Positions 1 through 8,959 of a DNA stretch of 64,000 nucleotides are shown one piece after another (within the stretch, counting starts at the first letter, position 1; each line of letters opens with the position of its first letter). Position numbers and translations under genes: made by a program. The DNA lies in NCBI RefSeq assembly GCF_020733705.1, contig NZ_JAJFZM010000001.1:1860001-1924000 (forward strand). Direction: 5' to 3'. The DNA comes from Nocardia australiensis. GTDB taxonomy: Bacteria; Actinomycetota; Actinomycetes; Mycobacteriales; Mycobacteriaceae. Under the pieces are notes generated by a model. The model did no database searches, was not told the origin of the DNA, and saw only the letters and a list, made by a program, of their open reading frames with translations.

Positions 1-322
1 GCACGAAGATCAGCACATAGATCTGCCAGACATGGGTGACGAACGGCAGCGTCAGGGCGATCGCCGCGCGGATCGCGTCCGCCGACACCAGCAGCACCCG
101 GCGTGGCACCCGGTCCGTGATCGCCGAAATCACCGGTGCCACAAAAACATACGCGACCATCTTGATCGCCAGCGCGGTGCCGAGCACCGCGCCGGCGTTA
201 CTGCCCGCTAGGTCGTAGGCCAGCAGACCCAACGCCACCGTCAACAGGCCGGTGCCGACCAGCGCCACCACCTGCGCGGTGAACAACCGCCGGAATCGGC
301 GATTCCGCAGTACCTCGATCAC
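1..322 (-). CDS. MFS transporter, N-terminal part (runs off the window)
   Basis: Reading leftward from a GTG at 322 gives about 107 residues beginning VIEVLRNRRFRRLFTAQVV, followed by alternating hydrophobic segments and the short loop ITDRVPRRVLL between helices 2 and 3. A cytoplasmic basic N-terminus, a first helix (VVALVGTGLLTVALGLLAY) and a D-R-x-P-R-R loop are typical of major facilitator superfamily drug or solute exporters. An ATG at 329 is in another frame. The C-terminal portion lies outside the window, so the substrate cannot be guessed. It is convergent with nothing here and lies downstream of the two-component system on the same strand. Confidence 0.75.
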   Translation of the reverse strand, partial: MIEVLRNRRFRRLFTAQVVALVGTGLLTVALGLLAYDLAGSNAGAVLGTALAIKMVAYVFVAPVISAITDRVPRRVLLVSADAIRAAIALTLPFVTHVWQIYVLIFV

Positions 323-456
323 ACTCCATCTTCCAGACTCGCGAACCGCTCCGACAAGGGTTACCTTACGCCATTATGTGCGCAGTTGCGAACGTAATGG
401 CATAGGGTGGAGCTGAACAGAACGTGAGGCTGACGGTGGTTACGTCGGCCGGTTGC

Positions 457-1800
457 TCAGCTTCGGTCTGCGGGCAGGGTGAGGGTGAAGACAGCGCCGC
501 GGTCGGGGTGGTTGGTTGCGGTGATGGTGCCGTTGTTGCGGTGGGCGAGTGTGGTGACGATGGCCAGGCCGAGCCCGCTGCCGCCGGTGGTGCGTGCGGT
601 ATCGGCGCGGGTGAAGCGGTCGAATATGTGCGGTAAGAACCGGGGCTCTATCCCTGGGCCGTGGTCGCGGACCTCGACGACGAGCGAGTCGGCGTCGCAG
701 CGGACGTGGATGGTGACCGGCGGTGCGCCGTGCTGGGTGGCGTTGTCGAGCAAGTTTGTGATCATCCGGTCCAGGTCGTCGGGATCGGCGCGGGTTCGAA
801 GGGCGGCAGGGCAATCGAGTGTCACCGCGGTTTCGTCCATGGTGGCGTGGTAGCGGGTGATCACGGATTCGAGTGCCGGTCGCAGCTCGACGACTGCGAC
901 CGGTGTATTGGGGTCGCGGGGTTCGTCCGCGGTGGCGGCGAGCATGGCGCGGGACAGTCGGGACAGTCGTTCGACCTCATCGAGTGCGGAGCGTAGCGAG
1001 GTGGTGAGTTCGGCGTTGCTGCGCGGGCGACGAAGGGCGAGTTCGAGTTCGGTGGTGAGCAGGCTCAGTGGGGTGCGTAGTTCGTGGCCGGCGTCGGCGA
1101 CGAATTGTCGTTCCCGATCGAGGGCTTCGTGCAGGCGCACCAACAGGTCATTGAATGTGGTTCCCAGGCGCGAGATTTCATCGTGTGCGGGCGGTATCGG
1201 CAGGCGCGCTTCGGGATCGGTGTGGGTGATGCCCGCTGTGCGGGCACGCATGCGTTCGACGGGGCGTAGCGCAGCCATGGCCAGCAGGTAGGCGCCGAGG
1301 GCTGCGGCGAGCAGGACCAGTGGGAATCCGACGGCGAGTTCATGGGTGAGATCGGCGACGGCGGCGTCGCGGTCGCCGAGGCTGACCGCGGCAACGACGA
1401 TCCGGTTGCCGGGTGCGCTGGTGGCGGCGAGACGCACCGGTCCGGTCAGCTGTCCCGCGGCGGCGTGGTCGACAACAAGGGTTGCGTGTCTTGCGCTGTT
1501 GAGTTCGGCAGGTGAAAGTGCCGACGCCCCAGAGAGTTCCGGGGTGGTAGCGACGACCTGCCCGCTGTCGGTGAGGATTTGCACGGCGGTGTCTTGGCTG
1601 GGACCGGGCAATATCGGTTCGACGGCGGCCGCCAGAGGGCGTAACTCGGTGAGCTGGTAGGTGAGTGATTCAGTGACGGAGTTGTCGAGGAACGAGCGCA
1701 TGTGGGAGACGGTCACGGCCCCGACTCCGGCGAGCACAAGCGCCATCATGATGGTGAAAGCGACGGTTAGCCGGATACGGATAGGCCAGGCGCGGATCAT
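457..1800 (-). CDS. Two-component sensor histidine kinase
   Basis: A 447-residue membrane kinase. An N-terminal helix (about residues 12-30) and a second helix (about 155-175, PLVLLAAALGAYLLAMAAL) flank an extracellular sensor region, followed by a HAMP-like linker. The dimerisation/phospho-acceptor box reads DAGHELRTPLSLL, with the phosphorylated His. The ATPase domain has an N box (NLLDNATQHG), a D box (DHGPGIEP), an F box and the glycine-rich GGSGLGLAIV. The ATG overlaps the stop of the upstream response regulator by 4 nt (ATGA), so the two are translationally coupled. It would autophosphorylate and pass phosphate to that regulator; the signal is unknown. Confidence 0.93.
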   Translation of the reverse strand: MIRAWPIRIRLTVAFTIMMALVLAGVGAVTVSHMRSFLDNSVTESLTYQLTELRPLAAAVEPILPGPSQDTAVQILTDSGQVVATTPELSGASALSPAELNSARHATLVVDHAAAGQLTGPVRLAATSAPGNRIVVAAVSLGDRDAAVADLTHELAVGFPLVLLAAALGAYLLAMAALRPVERMRARTAGITHTDPEARLPIPPAHDEISRLGTTFNDLLVRLHEALDRERQFVADAGHELRTPLSLLTTELELALRRPRSNAELTTSLRSALDEVERLSRLSRAMLAATADEPRDPNTPVAVVELRPALESVITRYHATMDETAVTLDCPAALRTRADPDDLDRMITNLLDNATQHGAPPVTIHVRCDADSLVVEVRDHGPGIEPRFLPHIFDRFTRADTARTTGGSGLGLAIVTTLAHRNNGTITATNHPDRGAVFTLTLPADRS

Positions 1801-2522
1801 GGTGTGTGGCTTTCGATTCGGCCGCCATCGGGGCGGAGGCGGTATCCGCTGCCGCGCACGGTTTCGACCGAGGTGACCCCGAAGGGTCGGTCGATCTTGT
1901 CGCGCAGGGCGCGAATGTGGACGTCAACGACATTGGAGTGGGATTCGTAGGCGAAGTCCCAGCAGTGCTCCATCAGCACCTCCCGCGACAGGACGATGCC
2001 GGGTTGACGGGCGAACATCTCCAGCAGCGCGAATTCCTTGCCGGTCAGCACGATTTCGGTGTCGCCGCGCCAGCAGCGCCGTGCGGTGGCGTCGATGCGC
2101 AGGTTGCCGACCGTCGAGACAGTGGGGCGCGGGGTGGGTCCCCGCCGGATCAACGCACGCAGGCGGGCGAACAGTTCGTCGAGGTGGAACGGTTTGGTGA
2201 GGTAGTCATCGGCGCCGCCGTCGAGGCCATGGACCCGGTCGACGACGGCGGCGCGGGCGGTGAGCATCAATACCGGCACCCAGATCCCGTCATGGCGCAA
2301 CCGCCGACAGATTTCGAATCCGGAGAGGCCGGGCAGCATGACGTCCAGCACGATCGCGTCGTAGACGCGCCCGGCGGCGGCGTCGTATCCGGCGGCGCCG
2401 TCGGCGGTGACGTCGACGGCATAGCCTTCTTCGACAAGGCCGCGACCCAGCAGTTCGGCCATTTTCGGTTCGTCCTCGACGACGAGTATTCGCACGGCAT
2501 CATCACCGTCTTTCGTCTTCAT
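1797..2522 (-). CDS. OmpR/PhoB-family response regulator
   Basis: About 241 residues from the ATG at 2522 (MKTKDGDDAVRILVVEDE). The frame stays open further upstream, but the extra residues do not look like receiver sequence. The receiver has the acidic pair in VVEDE, the phosphorylated Asp in VLDVMLPG, the Thr/Ala region LMLTARA and the Lys in YLTKPF. The C-terminal winged helix (EIVLTGKEFALLEMFARQPG through ETVRGSGYRLRP) is the OmpR DNA-binding type. The stop overlaps the kinase ATG. The gene is divergent from the DUF1259 lipoprotein at 2612, so a shared intergenic region of about 90 nt may hold its target site (inference). Confidence 0.93.
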   Translation of the reverse strand: MKTKDGDDAVRILVVEDEPKMAELLGRGLVEEGYAVDVTADGAAGYDAAAGRVYDAIVLDVMLPGLSGFEICRRLRHDGIWVPVLMLTARAAVVDRVHGLDGGADDYLTKPFHLDELFARLRALIRRGPTPRPTVSTVGNLRIDATARRCWRGDTEIVLTGKEFALLEMFARQPGIVLSREVLMEHCWDFAYESHSNVVDVHIRALRDKIDRPFGVTSVETVRGSGYRLRPDGGRIESHTP

Positions 2523-2611
2523 CCGGGCTTCATGAACACCCACTACACCTGAGCACGGGACTACAGCAGCATCTGCGACTACACGTACTCCACGATGACA
2601 GGAAGTGCGAC

Positions 2612-3595
2612 ATGATTTGCTCGAAAGCCCACTTCGCCGCATTGATCAGGTGGCCGCGCGGTAGCCGTCTGGCGGCCGCGGTGTTGCTCGCCGCGGCAGT
2701 ATCGGCGTGCGGCAGCAGCACCAGCCCGGGTGACACAAGCACACAGACCACGGCCCCGGTCCGGCCGGTGACCACTACCGACGCGGACTGGAAACCGGTC
2801 ACCGACGGACTGGGCCGGACCGGGAAGTTCGGTGACAGCAACACCGTGTACCGGATCCCACTGGTGCGCAGCGACTTACAGGTGGTCACCGGCGGTGTCC
2901 CGATCAAGCCAGGGCTGTCGCTGGGTGGCTATACAGCGTTCGCGAAATACGCCGACACGACGATGGTGATGGGCGATCTGATCGTCACCGAGGCTGAACT
3001 GCCCAAGGTCACCGACGCGTTGCAGGCCCACGGCATCGCTCAGACCGCACTGCACAAGCATCTGCTCGAGCAGACACCGCAGGTCTGGTGGACTCACATC
3101 CACGCCATGGGCGATCCCGCTCAACTCGCCGCGGGGATCAAGGCAGCCCTCGACGCCACGTCCATCCCACCGGCTGCCGTCCCGCCGGCGCAGCAGCCGG
3201 CCGTTGATCTCGACACGGCGGGGATCGATGCGGCGTTGGGCCGCAAGGGAACCCCGGATAACGGCCTCTACAAGTTCAACCTCGCCCGCGGCGAAACGAT
3301 CGTCGATGAGGGGCATGTCGTGCCGCCGACGTTCGGTGTCACCACGACGGTCAACTTCCAGCCGCTCGGGCAGGGCAAGGCCGCGATCAACGGTGACGTC
3401 GCGATGACCGAACCCGAGGTGCAGCAGGTCATCCAGGCTCTGCGCGCGGGCAACATCGCGCTGGTAACCCTGCACAACCATTCGCTCACCGACGACCCTC
3501 GCCTGTTCTACCTGCACTACTGGGCCGTCGACGATGCGGTCGCTCTCGCCAAAGCGATGCGCACCGTCGTGGACGCGACGAACCTGGCCAAGTGA
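2612..3595 (+). CDS. LppY/LpqO-family (DUF1259) lipoprotein
   Basis: 327 residues with a signal sequence ending in a lipobox (LLAAAVSACGSS), so a predicted lipoprotein anchored outside the membrane. The mature part holds two similar halves: one with GDLIVTEAELPKV and HKHLLEQTPQVWWTHIHAMG, the second with GDVAMTEPEVQQV and HNHSLTDDPRLFYLHYWAV. The H-x-H and long aromatic/His motifs are characteristic of DUF1259, the family of mycobacterial LppY and LpqO. Function is unknown; the conserved histidines suggest metal or small-ligand binding (inference). It is divergent from the two-component system and may be a target of it. Confidence 0.85.
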   Translation: MICSKAHFAALIRWPRGSRLAAAVLLAAAVSACGSSTSPGDTSTQTTAPVRPVTTTDADWKPVTDGLGRTGKFGDSNTVYRIPLVRSDLQVVTGGVPIKPGLSLGGYTAFAKYADTTMVMGDLIVTEAELPKVTDALQAHGIAQTALHKHLLEQTPQVWWTHIHAMGDPAQLAAGIKAALDATSIPPAAVPPAQQPAVDLDTAGIDAALGRKGTPDNGLYKFNLARGETIVDEGHVVPPTFGVTTTVNFQPLGQGKAAINGDVAMTEPEVQQVIQALRAGNIALVTLHNHSLTDDPRLFYLHYWAVDDAVALAKAMRTVVDATNLAK

Positions 3596-3744
3596 GCAGG
3601 CCGGTCACGTCCACCATCGCACGCCGGGTTGTCGTGGCACTGATACGTCTCCCGCCGCTGTTTTCGTTGTCGGTTGCGGCAGCGGCCGGACGAACCCGCC
3701 CCAGCCCGGCGCGCAGACACAGAACGCTCAGGCGCCGAGCACGC

Positions 3745-4770
3745 TCACGTGGTGGGCTCGAACTCCCACAGCACCGGTCCACCACCGGAACCTTTGGGGA
3801 TCGGGAAGTAACTGTGGTGGGTGGCGGGATCCAGCGCCAGTGTGTGCGCACCGTCGGCCAGATGCTCGGCCCCGACCGCGGTAGTGCGCCCATCGCGCTG
3901 GTCGAAGACGCTGACCCAACTGCTTTCGGCTGCGACGTACAGTCGGTGCGCGTCGGAGTCGTAGACCAGGACATCCGGTGTCTCACCGACGGTGTTGTGA
4001 TCGGTCACCGTGCGCCGGTTCAGATCTACGGTGACCAGGGTGGCGTTGGCTTCGCATCCCACGAACATCACCTGGTTCGCCGTGTCGAGGGCCTGGCCGT
4101 GCGGGCTGTCGCATCCCGGTGTCGGGATCCGATCGGTCACCGCGAGCGTGGCCGGATCGATGACGGCCAGATCACCGCGTCCCTGCACCGCCACCACCAT
4201 CCGGTCGATGGCCGGATCGTAGACGACGTTGCCGACCTCGCCACCCAACGAGACTGTGCCACGGACGTTTCCGGTGTCGGCGTCGATGACGGTCTCGGTG
4301 CCCGCGCGTTCGTTGGTCGTCCACACCGCACCCCGCACCGGGTCATAGGCCAACCCATCCGGGTAGGCGTCGGTCGGCGAGCTCCACAGGGCCGCACCGG
4401 TGTCCTCGTCGAGGGCGACCAACTGATTGCGTCCGGTCGCCGTGGCATACACACGGTGCCGGTCCGGCACGACCAGCACCCCATGGACATCGGGCAGGTT
4501 ACCGATCGTGCGCACCACCGTGTGGGACCGGATGTCGACCTCGACGACCTCACCGGCTCCCATATGCGCGATGAACAGCAACCCGGCTCCGCCATCGAGG
4601 CTGGTGTAGTCGAACCGCACCGAACCGCCCGTCAATGCAATCTCACCGACCTGCCGCAACGGCAGCTCAGCCGTCCCCGCCGGGGGCGTCGTCGGCGAGG
4701 AGCAAGCGGCGACCACCGTCACGATGCCGACCAGCATCGGCAGTACGCGTTTCGGCTGCACCCAGTCCAT
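3745..4770 (-). CDS. YncE-like beta-propeller lipoprotein
   Basis: 341 residues. The N-terminus has a signal helix and lipobox (VGIVTVVAACSSP). The remainder is built of about seven repeated strands of the YVTN/YncE type, for example GEVVEVDIRSHTVVRTIG, VYATATGRNQLVALDEDTG, VIDADTGNVRGTVSLGGEV and DLAVIDPATLAVTDRIPTPG. Such propellers are secreted or surface scaffolds that bind ligands, DNA or protein; no catalytic motif is visible. The gene is convergent with the DUF1259 lipoprotein, with about 150 nt between them. Its role is not predictable from the sequence alone. Confidence 0.82.
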   Translation of the reverse strand: MDWVQPKRVLPMLVGIVTVVAACSSPTTPPAGTAELPLRQVGEIALTGGSVRFDYTSLDGGAGLLFIAHMGAGEVVEVDIRSHTVVRTIGNLPDVHGVLVVPDRHRVYATATGRNQLVALDEDTGAALWSSPTDAYPDGLAYDPVRGAVWTTNERAGTETVIDADTGNVRGTVSLGGEVGNVVYDPAIDRMVVAVQGRGDLAVIDPATLAVTDRIPTPGCDSPHGQALDTANQVMFVGCEANATLVTVDLNRRTVTDHNTVGETPDVLVYDSDAHRLYVAAESSWVSVFDQRDGRTTAVGAEHLADGAHTLALDPATHHSYFPIPKGSGGGPVLWEFEPTT

Positions 4771-4969
4771 CCTCCTCTTCCGCCGAGCGAATTCTGGAGA
4801 TCCGTGACCGCCGTCAGTACGGCGCGTCGGGACTTTTTGTCCAGCGTGAATGCCTGGACGGGACCACGCCGTGAACTCCGGTCTCGCAACGGTGGGTACG
4901 TGCTTTCGGCACGAGGGCTGGACGGATCACAGCGAGGGCACTCGAATCAGAGATTTGCCTGGTCACGGC

Positions 4970-5320
4970 TTATACGAAATGCCATTCCACGGAGATCAGG
5001 CCTGCGTCCAAGGACCCAAGGCGTTCGAAGGCCGCTGGCGACAGATCGATGTCGTTGGCGGCGCAGGCGGGGCAGACGCCGGCCACCACGACGTCAGTGT
5101 GGCCCTTGCCGGACGTTACTTTGATGTGTCTGCCGCAGTTAGCGGCTACGAAAATAGATGAGCTCAATGCGACCACCAGGTCACTGTCTGTGTACGACTT
5201 TCCGCATTCCTCGTCACCGACGTTGTAGTAGGTAGCGTTGCCGGTCACGGCGTTGGCGGGACCGGCGGCAGCCAGAACTATTGCGGTCGCCAGCGATGTC
5301 ACAGCCACGGTCCATTTCAT
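4970..5320 (-). CDS. Small secreted double-psi beta-barrel protein
   Basis: About 116 residues from the ATG at 5320, chosen because AAGGAG lies 6 nt upstream. A signal peptide (MKWTVAVTSLATAIVLAAAG) ends near ANA. The mature part starts GNATYYNVGDEECGKSYTD and contains CGRHIKV, then GVCPACAANDIDLSPAAFERLG. This matches RlpA/expansin-like double-psi barrels, in particular the small secreted Streptomyces papain-inhibitor-like and fungal cerato/barwin-like proteins. The D-L-S-x-x-A-F motif and four cysteines (probably two disulfides) support the fold. There is no catalytic domain, so a protease inhibitor or cell-wall binding role is possible but unproven. Confidence 0.75.
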   Translation of the reverse strand: MKWTVAVTSLATAIVLAAAGPANAVTGNATYYNVGDEECGKSYTDSDLVVALSSSIFVAANCGRHIKVTSGKGHTDVVVAGVCPACAANDIDLSPAAFERLGSLDAGLISVEWHFV

Positions 5321-5579
5321 CGAAAGCTCCTTCATCCCAACAGTCAGGTCGATGGATGGGCAACACGACGACCTCGGCCGCACTTGCCCGCACAACCCGA
5401 CCCGGCCACGCGGGCTCGGGCCGCCGCGATCGGGCGACCGTCAAAACGCGCTGTTCAGCGGACAGTTTATGAGCGCCACGCTCCTCGAGTTCCGCGCCAC
5501 GCCGAACACCACCTGCGGCGCGGGCACTGGGTTTCGGCAGTAACGGCATTGCCGGCCGGGGCCACGGATCGGCGAGAGA

Positions 5580-6563
5580 CTACCGAGTCACAACCACCCC
5601 CGCCCGAGCTTCCGCGGTACCCACCCCCGCCGAACCCTGACTCGAATCCAATTCCGCGACGCCACTTTCCACCACCTCCCGCCGACCCCCGGTAGTCGCG
5701 ATGAACGCCCCCCCGATGACGACAACGCCCCCGATCAGCGAGGCGACCGTCGGCGTTTCCCCGAATGCCACCCATGCGGCGGCGATGCCGATCACCGGCA
5801 CCAGCAGCGATAGCGGAGCCACAGTCCCCGCGGGATAGCGGCCCATCAGGTACGTCCACACCCCCGACCCCACAGCGGTGCCGAGTATGACGATGTAGGC
5901 GAGCCCGATGAGCGCGGGTGTGAAGGTGGGGGCGGCGATGTCGGTCAGCGTGTGCAGGCCGGTCGTCGGCCCCTCGGTGAATGCGGATACCGCGAACATC
6001 GGGATCGGCGGCACCACGGTCATCCACAGCGTGAGGTGCAGCGGGTTGACCTCACCACCCGCTGCCGCCAATCGGGAGCCGATATTTCCGAAGGCCCAGC
6101 CGAGTCCGGCGGCCAGGGTGAGCAGCATGGGCAGCAGTGCGGCGGACTGCATCCGCTCTACCCCGATCACGCTGATGCCGGTCACCGCGACGGCCAATCC
6201 GAACAACTGCAATGGCCGCAGCCGTTCCCGCAGTAGCAGCGCGCCGAGCGCCACCGTGAATGGCGCCGCGGACTGCAGCACGAGTGAGGAAAGTCCGGTC
6301 GGCATGCCCGCCCGCATCGCGGTGAACAGGAAAGCGAACTGCAGGATGCCGAATCCGGTGCCATAGAGCAGCAGCCAGCGCAGCGGCACCGATGGCCGGG
6401 GCACGAACAGCACGACCGGGACCGCGAGTATCGCGAATCGTAGTGCGGCGAAGAAGAACGGCGGGAAGTGATCGAGGCCCACGCGGATGGCGATGAAGTT
6501 GAGTCCCCAGAGCAGGACGACGGTGAGGCCGAGCAGGCGATCGCGGTTGGTCACGCCTCTCAT
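5580..6563 (-). CDS. EamA/DMT-family exporter
   Basis: 327 residues with ten predicted membrane helices in two EamA halves. The first begins LLGLTVVLLWGLNFIAIRVG, and the second contains TFTPALIGLAYIVILGTAVGSGVW and LSLLVPVIGIAAAWVAFGE. The sequence resembles amino-acid/metabolite exporters of the YdeD (cysteine/O-acetylserine) type. The charged tail after residue 295 is unremarkable. The start is divergent from the LysR-type regulator, 138 nt away; this arrangement is typical of a LysR gene controlling an adjacent exporter. Confidence 0.88.
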   Translation of the reverse strand: MRGVTNRDRLLGLTVVLLWGLNFIAIRVGLDHFPPFFFAALRFAILAVPVVLFVPRPSVPLRWLLLYGTGFGILQFAFLFTAMRAGMPTGLSSLVLQSAAPFTVALGALLLRERLRPLQLFGLAVAVTGISVIGVERMQSAALLPMLLTLAAGLGWAFGNIGSRLAAAGGEVNPLHLTLWMTVVPPIPMFAVSAFTEGPTTGLHTLTDIAAPTFTPALIGLAYIVILGTAVGSGVWTYLMGRYPAGTVAPLSLLVPVIGIAAAWVAFGETPTVASLIGGVVVIGGAFIATTGGRREVVESGVAELDSSQGSAGVGTAEARAGVVVTR

Positions 6564-6701
6564 CGTCGGGGCTTAAAAGCATGAGAACAATCGAATTAAT
6601 GTGGACTATCTGTGTAGGTTTGCTACATAGTTGGCGCGGTGAGCGCTTCGCCGGTGCTGGTGTCGGTGGCGCAAGCGTGGCGGGTGCCGGACGGGAGATA
6701 T

Positions 6702-7651
6702 ATGTCGGTCGTGTCCAGCGGTTCGACGATTTCGGTGGAACGTCTGCGCGTGCTAGCGAACTCGCCGATCGCGGCACGATCGGCGCGGTGGCCGCGGCGC
6801 TATCGATGACACCGTCGGCCGTATCGCAGCAGCTCAAGGTGCTGGCCAGGGAGACCGGCGTCGCACTGCTCGAACCCGATGGCCGCCGAGTGCGGCTCAC
6901 CGACGCGGGCCAGGCGCTGGTGGTGCGCGCCGACGAGGTGCTCGCCGCGATGGACCGCGCCGCCGCGGAAATGGCGCACTATCGAGGTTCGCCGCGCGGA
7001 CGCGTGCGGGTCGCGCTGTTCCCCTCCGGTGCCGCGCTACTGCTGCCTCATGTGCTGCTCGCCATGGCCGACAGCGGTGTCGAGGTGATCGCCAGCGGCG
7101 AGGACCTGCCGCCTGCGCAAGTGCCGCGCCTGCTCGCCGATTACGACATCGTGCTCACCCACCGTGACGAGCGCGCCGCCTCGATCGCCGGACCACGGGT
7201 CAGCATAAGGGTTCTCATGCGTGAACCGACCGATGTCGTTGTCGCACCGACACATCCGCTGGCCGACCGCACCGAGGTCGCGCCCGCCGAATTGGCCGAC
7301 GAAACCTGGTTGAGCGTCCGCGGCGGCTTCCCTGTCGATGACGTACTCCGATCAATCGCCACTCTGACCGGCGTTCAACCTCGTATTGCTCAGCGCCTCA
7401 ACGATTTCCGAGCAATCGAAAACCTCGTCGCCGCCGGCTACGCCGTCGCCCTCATGCCCCGCTTCGCCGTCGCTCACCCCCAGCTGGTCGTGCTGCGTCT
7501 CTCGGGAGTCCGCGCCGCGCGCCTCTACGAACTCGCTTTCCGCCCCGGTGCCGAGAATCGCCCGGCCGTCGCCGCAGTCCTCGCTGCCTTCGAGACCGCA
7601 GCAGCCCAAATTGCCGCCGAGTGGTCCGCACCCACCCACCCGCGCCGCTGA
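6702..7651 (+). pseudogene. LysR-family regulator with an apparent 1-nt deletion near its start
   Basis: The bulk (from about 6758) is a clear LysR regulator: helix-turn-helix RGTIGAVAAALSMTPSAVSQ, linker, and a type 2 periplasmic-binding effector domain ending near residue 315. The expected first helix is in a different frame: from the ATG at 6702 (GGGAG just upstream) one reads MSVVSSGSTISVERLRVLA, and joining this to ELADRGTIGAV restores a perfect family N-terminus. The join needs one extra G at about 6758 (GCGAA where GCGGAA is expected). The frame that is open upstream gives non-LysR sequence. Either a real frameshift mutation or a sequence error. It would regulate the divergent EamA exporter. 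Confidence 0.8.
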
Positions 7652-7782
7652 CTCGAGCGCTGCCGACAACACCGAAATCCATTCCGATCTGCTCCCCGCT
7701 GACCATCGCTTTACTCCTGTCCGATTCGTTCGAGAATTCGTTGGAGCTCTCGCGTTTCGGAGGCCGAGATCAGTGGCGCATC

Positions 7783-8001
7783 TCAGGGTTCGAGATATAG
7801 CCTTTCGCATGGTAGGCGCGGGTAGCGGCTGGTGTCGCCTAGATCGACCGTTACGGCATCGGCGTAGTGCTGCGCCTGGTGCTCGTGCATGAAGATCAGC
7901 GCGGCGGTGAGGCAGGCGGCGAAGTCGAACCGCGCACCGTGTAGGAACACGCTCAGGTGTACGTCTAGCTCTTGTGGGCGCGGAGATATGTTCTTGCTCA
8001 T
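7783..8001 (-). CDS. Small protein of unknown function
   Basis: 72 residues from the ATG at 8001, which overlaps the stop of the tiny upstream frame (ATGA). It begins MSKNISPRPQELDVHLSVFL and has a hydrophobic middle (FDFAACLTAALIFMHEHQ) and a polar C-terminus. No family recognised. Codon use looks genuine for a high-GC actinomycete and it sits last in a same-strand chain of small genes (8711 to 7783), which argues that it is expressed. Function unknown. Confidence 0.5.
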   Translation of the reverse strand: MSKNISPRPQELDVHLSVFLHGARFDFAACLTAALIFMHEHQAQHYADAVTVDLGDTSRYPRLPCERLYLEP

Positions 8002-8069
8002 GGGTTCTCGCGATCTACGACGCGCCGCACATCGACACCGCGATCTGGCCGACACTCGCGCTCAGCCAT
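7998..8069 (-). CDS. Possible 23-residue ORF bridging two genes
   Basis: An ATG at 8069 overlaps the end of the 161-residue gene, and the reading frame MAERECRPDRGVDVRRVVDR ends in a TGA that overlaps the ATG of the next small gene. Overlapping stop/start pairs at both ends suggest translational coupling, so it may serve only to carry ribosomes onward, or be a gene remnant. No similarity recognised. Confidence 0.3.
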   Translation of the reverse strand: MAERECRPDRGVDVRRVVDRENP

Positions 8070-8547
8070 GAGTGACCCTCCGCCGCACCGACCGATACGG
8101 TGCTGAGCAAGCACGGATCGCGTCGACCACCACAAGACCGGACGGCCGGAACGTGCAGCGGGGCGGTTCGATCCAACGCCGGAACTGCGCGCCCTGGTCA
8201 CCCGGCGACGGTAGCGCGACGGTGCCACCGGTTCGAACTACCGACACGTTCAGGCGGAACATCTCGGCGAACAGACGCACATCATCGGGGATGTCCGGCC
8301 GCACGAGCAGCGTCCAGCGATTCGAGCGCGGATGCGACAGAATCGGGCCGATATTCGAACCATGTTGTTGCATATGGATTTTAACGGCTTGGCCGAGATG
8401 CGCGGGCATGATCAGCGCCCAAACATGATCAGCCTTCATGATGATGCGACCGAGGTGCGGCGGGTCGACGGTCGCCGGCAGATCACACACCCGCCTGTAG
8501 AAGTGGCAGCGCGATACCAGGGTATCGCCAAAAGATTTGTGGTCCAT
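8062..8547 (-). CDS. Conserved-looking actinobacterial hypothetical protein
   Basis: 161 residues, ATG at 8547 preceded by GAGG. Notable stretches are KADHVWALIMPAHLGQAVK, GPILSHPRSNRWTLLVRPDI and GGTVALPSPGDQG followed by RRWIEPP. I recall similar proteins near XRE/DUF397 regulators in actinomycetes, sometimes mislabelled as RNA polymerase subunits; I see no polymerase motif. The HPRS-x-x-WT and ALPSP blocks look like a small conserved domain rather than an enzyme. It is the second gene of a minus-strand chain divergent from the XRE regulator. Function unknown. Confidence 0.6.
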   Translation of the reverse strand: MDHKSFGDTLVSRCHFYRRVCDLPATVDPPHLGRIIMKADHVWALIMPAHLGQAVKIHMQQHGSNIGPILSHPRSNRWTLLVRPDIPDDVRLFAEMFRLNVSVVRTGGTVALPSPGDQGAQFRRWIEPPRCTFRPSGLVVVDAIRACSAPYRSVRRRVTHG

Positions 8548-8552
8548 CGGTT

Positions 8553-8711
8553 TTAGGCCTCATGATCGGGTTGGTCAGTGCAGGTTCGCTCGGGTTTCCA
8601 CTCGCGTAGGGCGTCTAGATACCGTTCGACAACATCGACAGGGACATCAACCGCGAGCGCGGCGGGCGGGCCAACAAGCGGAATCCGGTGCGGTAGTGCT
8701 GGGTTCAACAT
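8553..8711 (-). CDS. Small protein of unknown function (52 aa)
   Basis: ATG at 8711 with a good ribosome site (GAGGGG, 5-6 nt spacing). The protein begins MLNPALPHRIPLVGPPAALA and continues VDVPVDVVERYLDALREWKP before a short acidic tail. It ends 5 nt before the ATG of the 161-residue gene, so the two are probably co-transcribed. No family recognised; the amphipathic helix VVERYLDALREW could be a protein-interaction segment. Confidence 0.5.
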   Translation of the reverse strand: MLNPALPHRIPLVGPPAALAVDVPVDVVERYLDALREWKPERTCTDQPDHEA

Positions 8712-8959
8712 CGTGACCCCTCAATACGGTGGGCTATGGTGCGCGCCCGACCCCTGAGAAAACCGTCCTCGATCAGGGAAGTGGGAGAGGCGTTCTCTTC
8801 GGGCGCACCTAAAGCACACCATCCTGAACGCGACTCTGGAAGAATCCAGTACACGTTTTCGCTCACGAATTTGCCAGAATCCTAGACGAAGCAAGGCGGA
8901 ATCCAGTGGCGAAGCGGAACCCCATCCAGTATGAGCACCGGTCGAATGGAGTGGACACG

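Noticed and set aside
3592..5124. A 510-codon plus-strand frame
   Set aside because: Antisense to the YncE-like lipoprotein; composition is Arg/His/Gly-rich and no start or domain is convincing.
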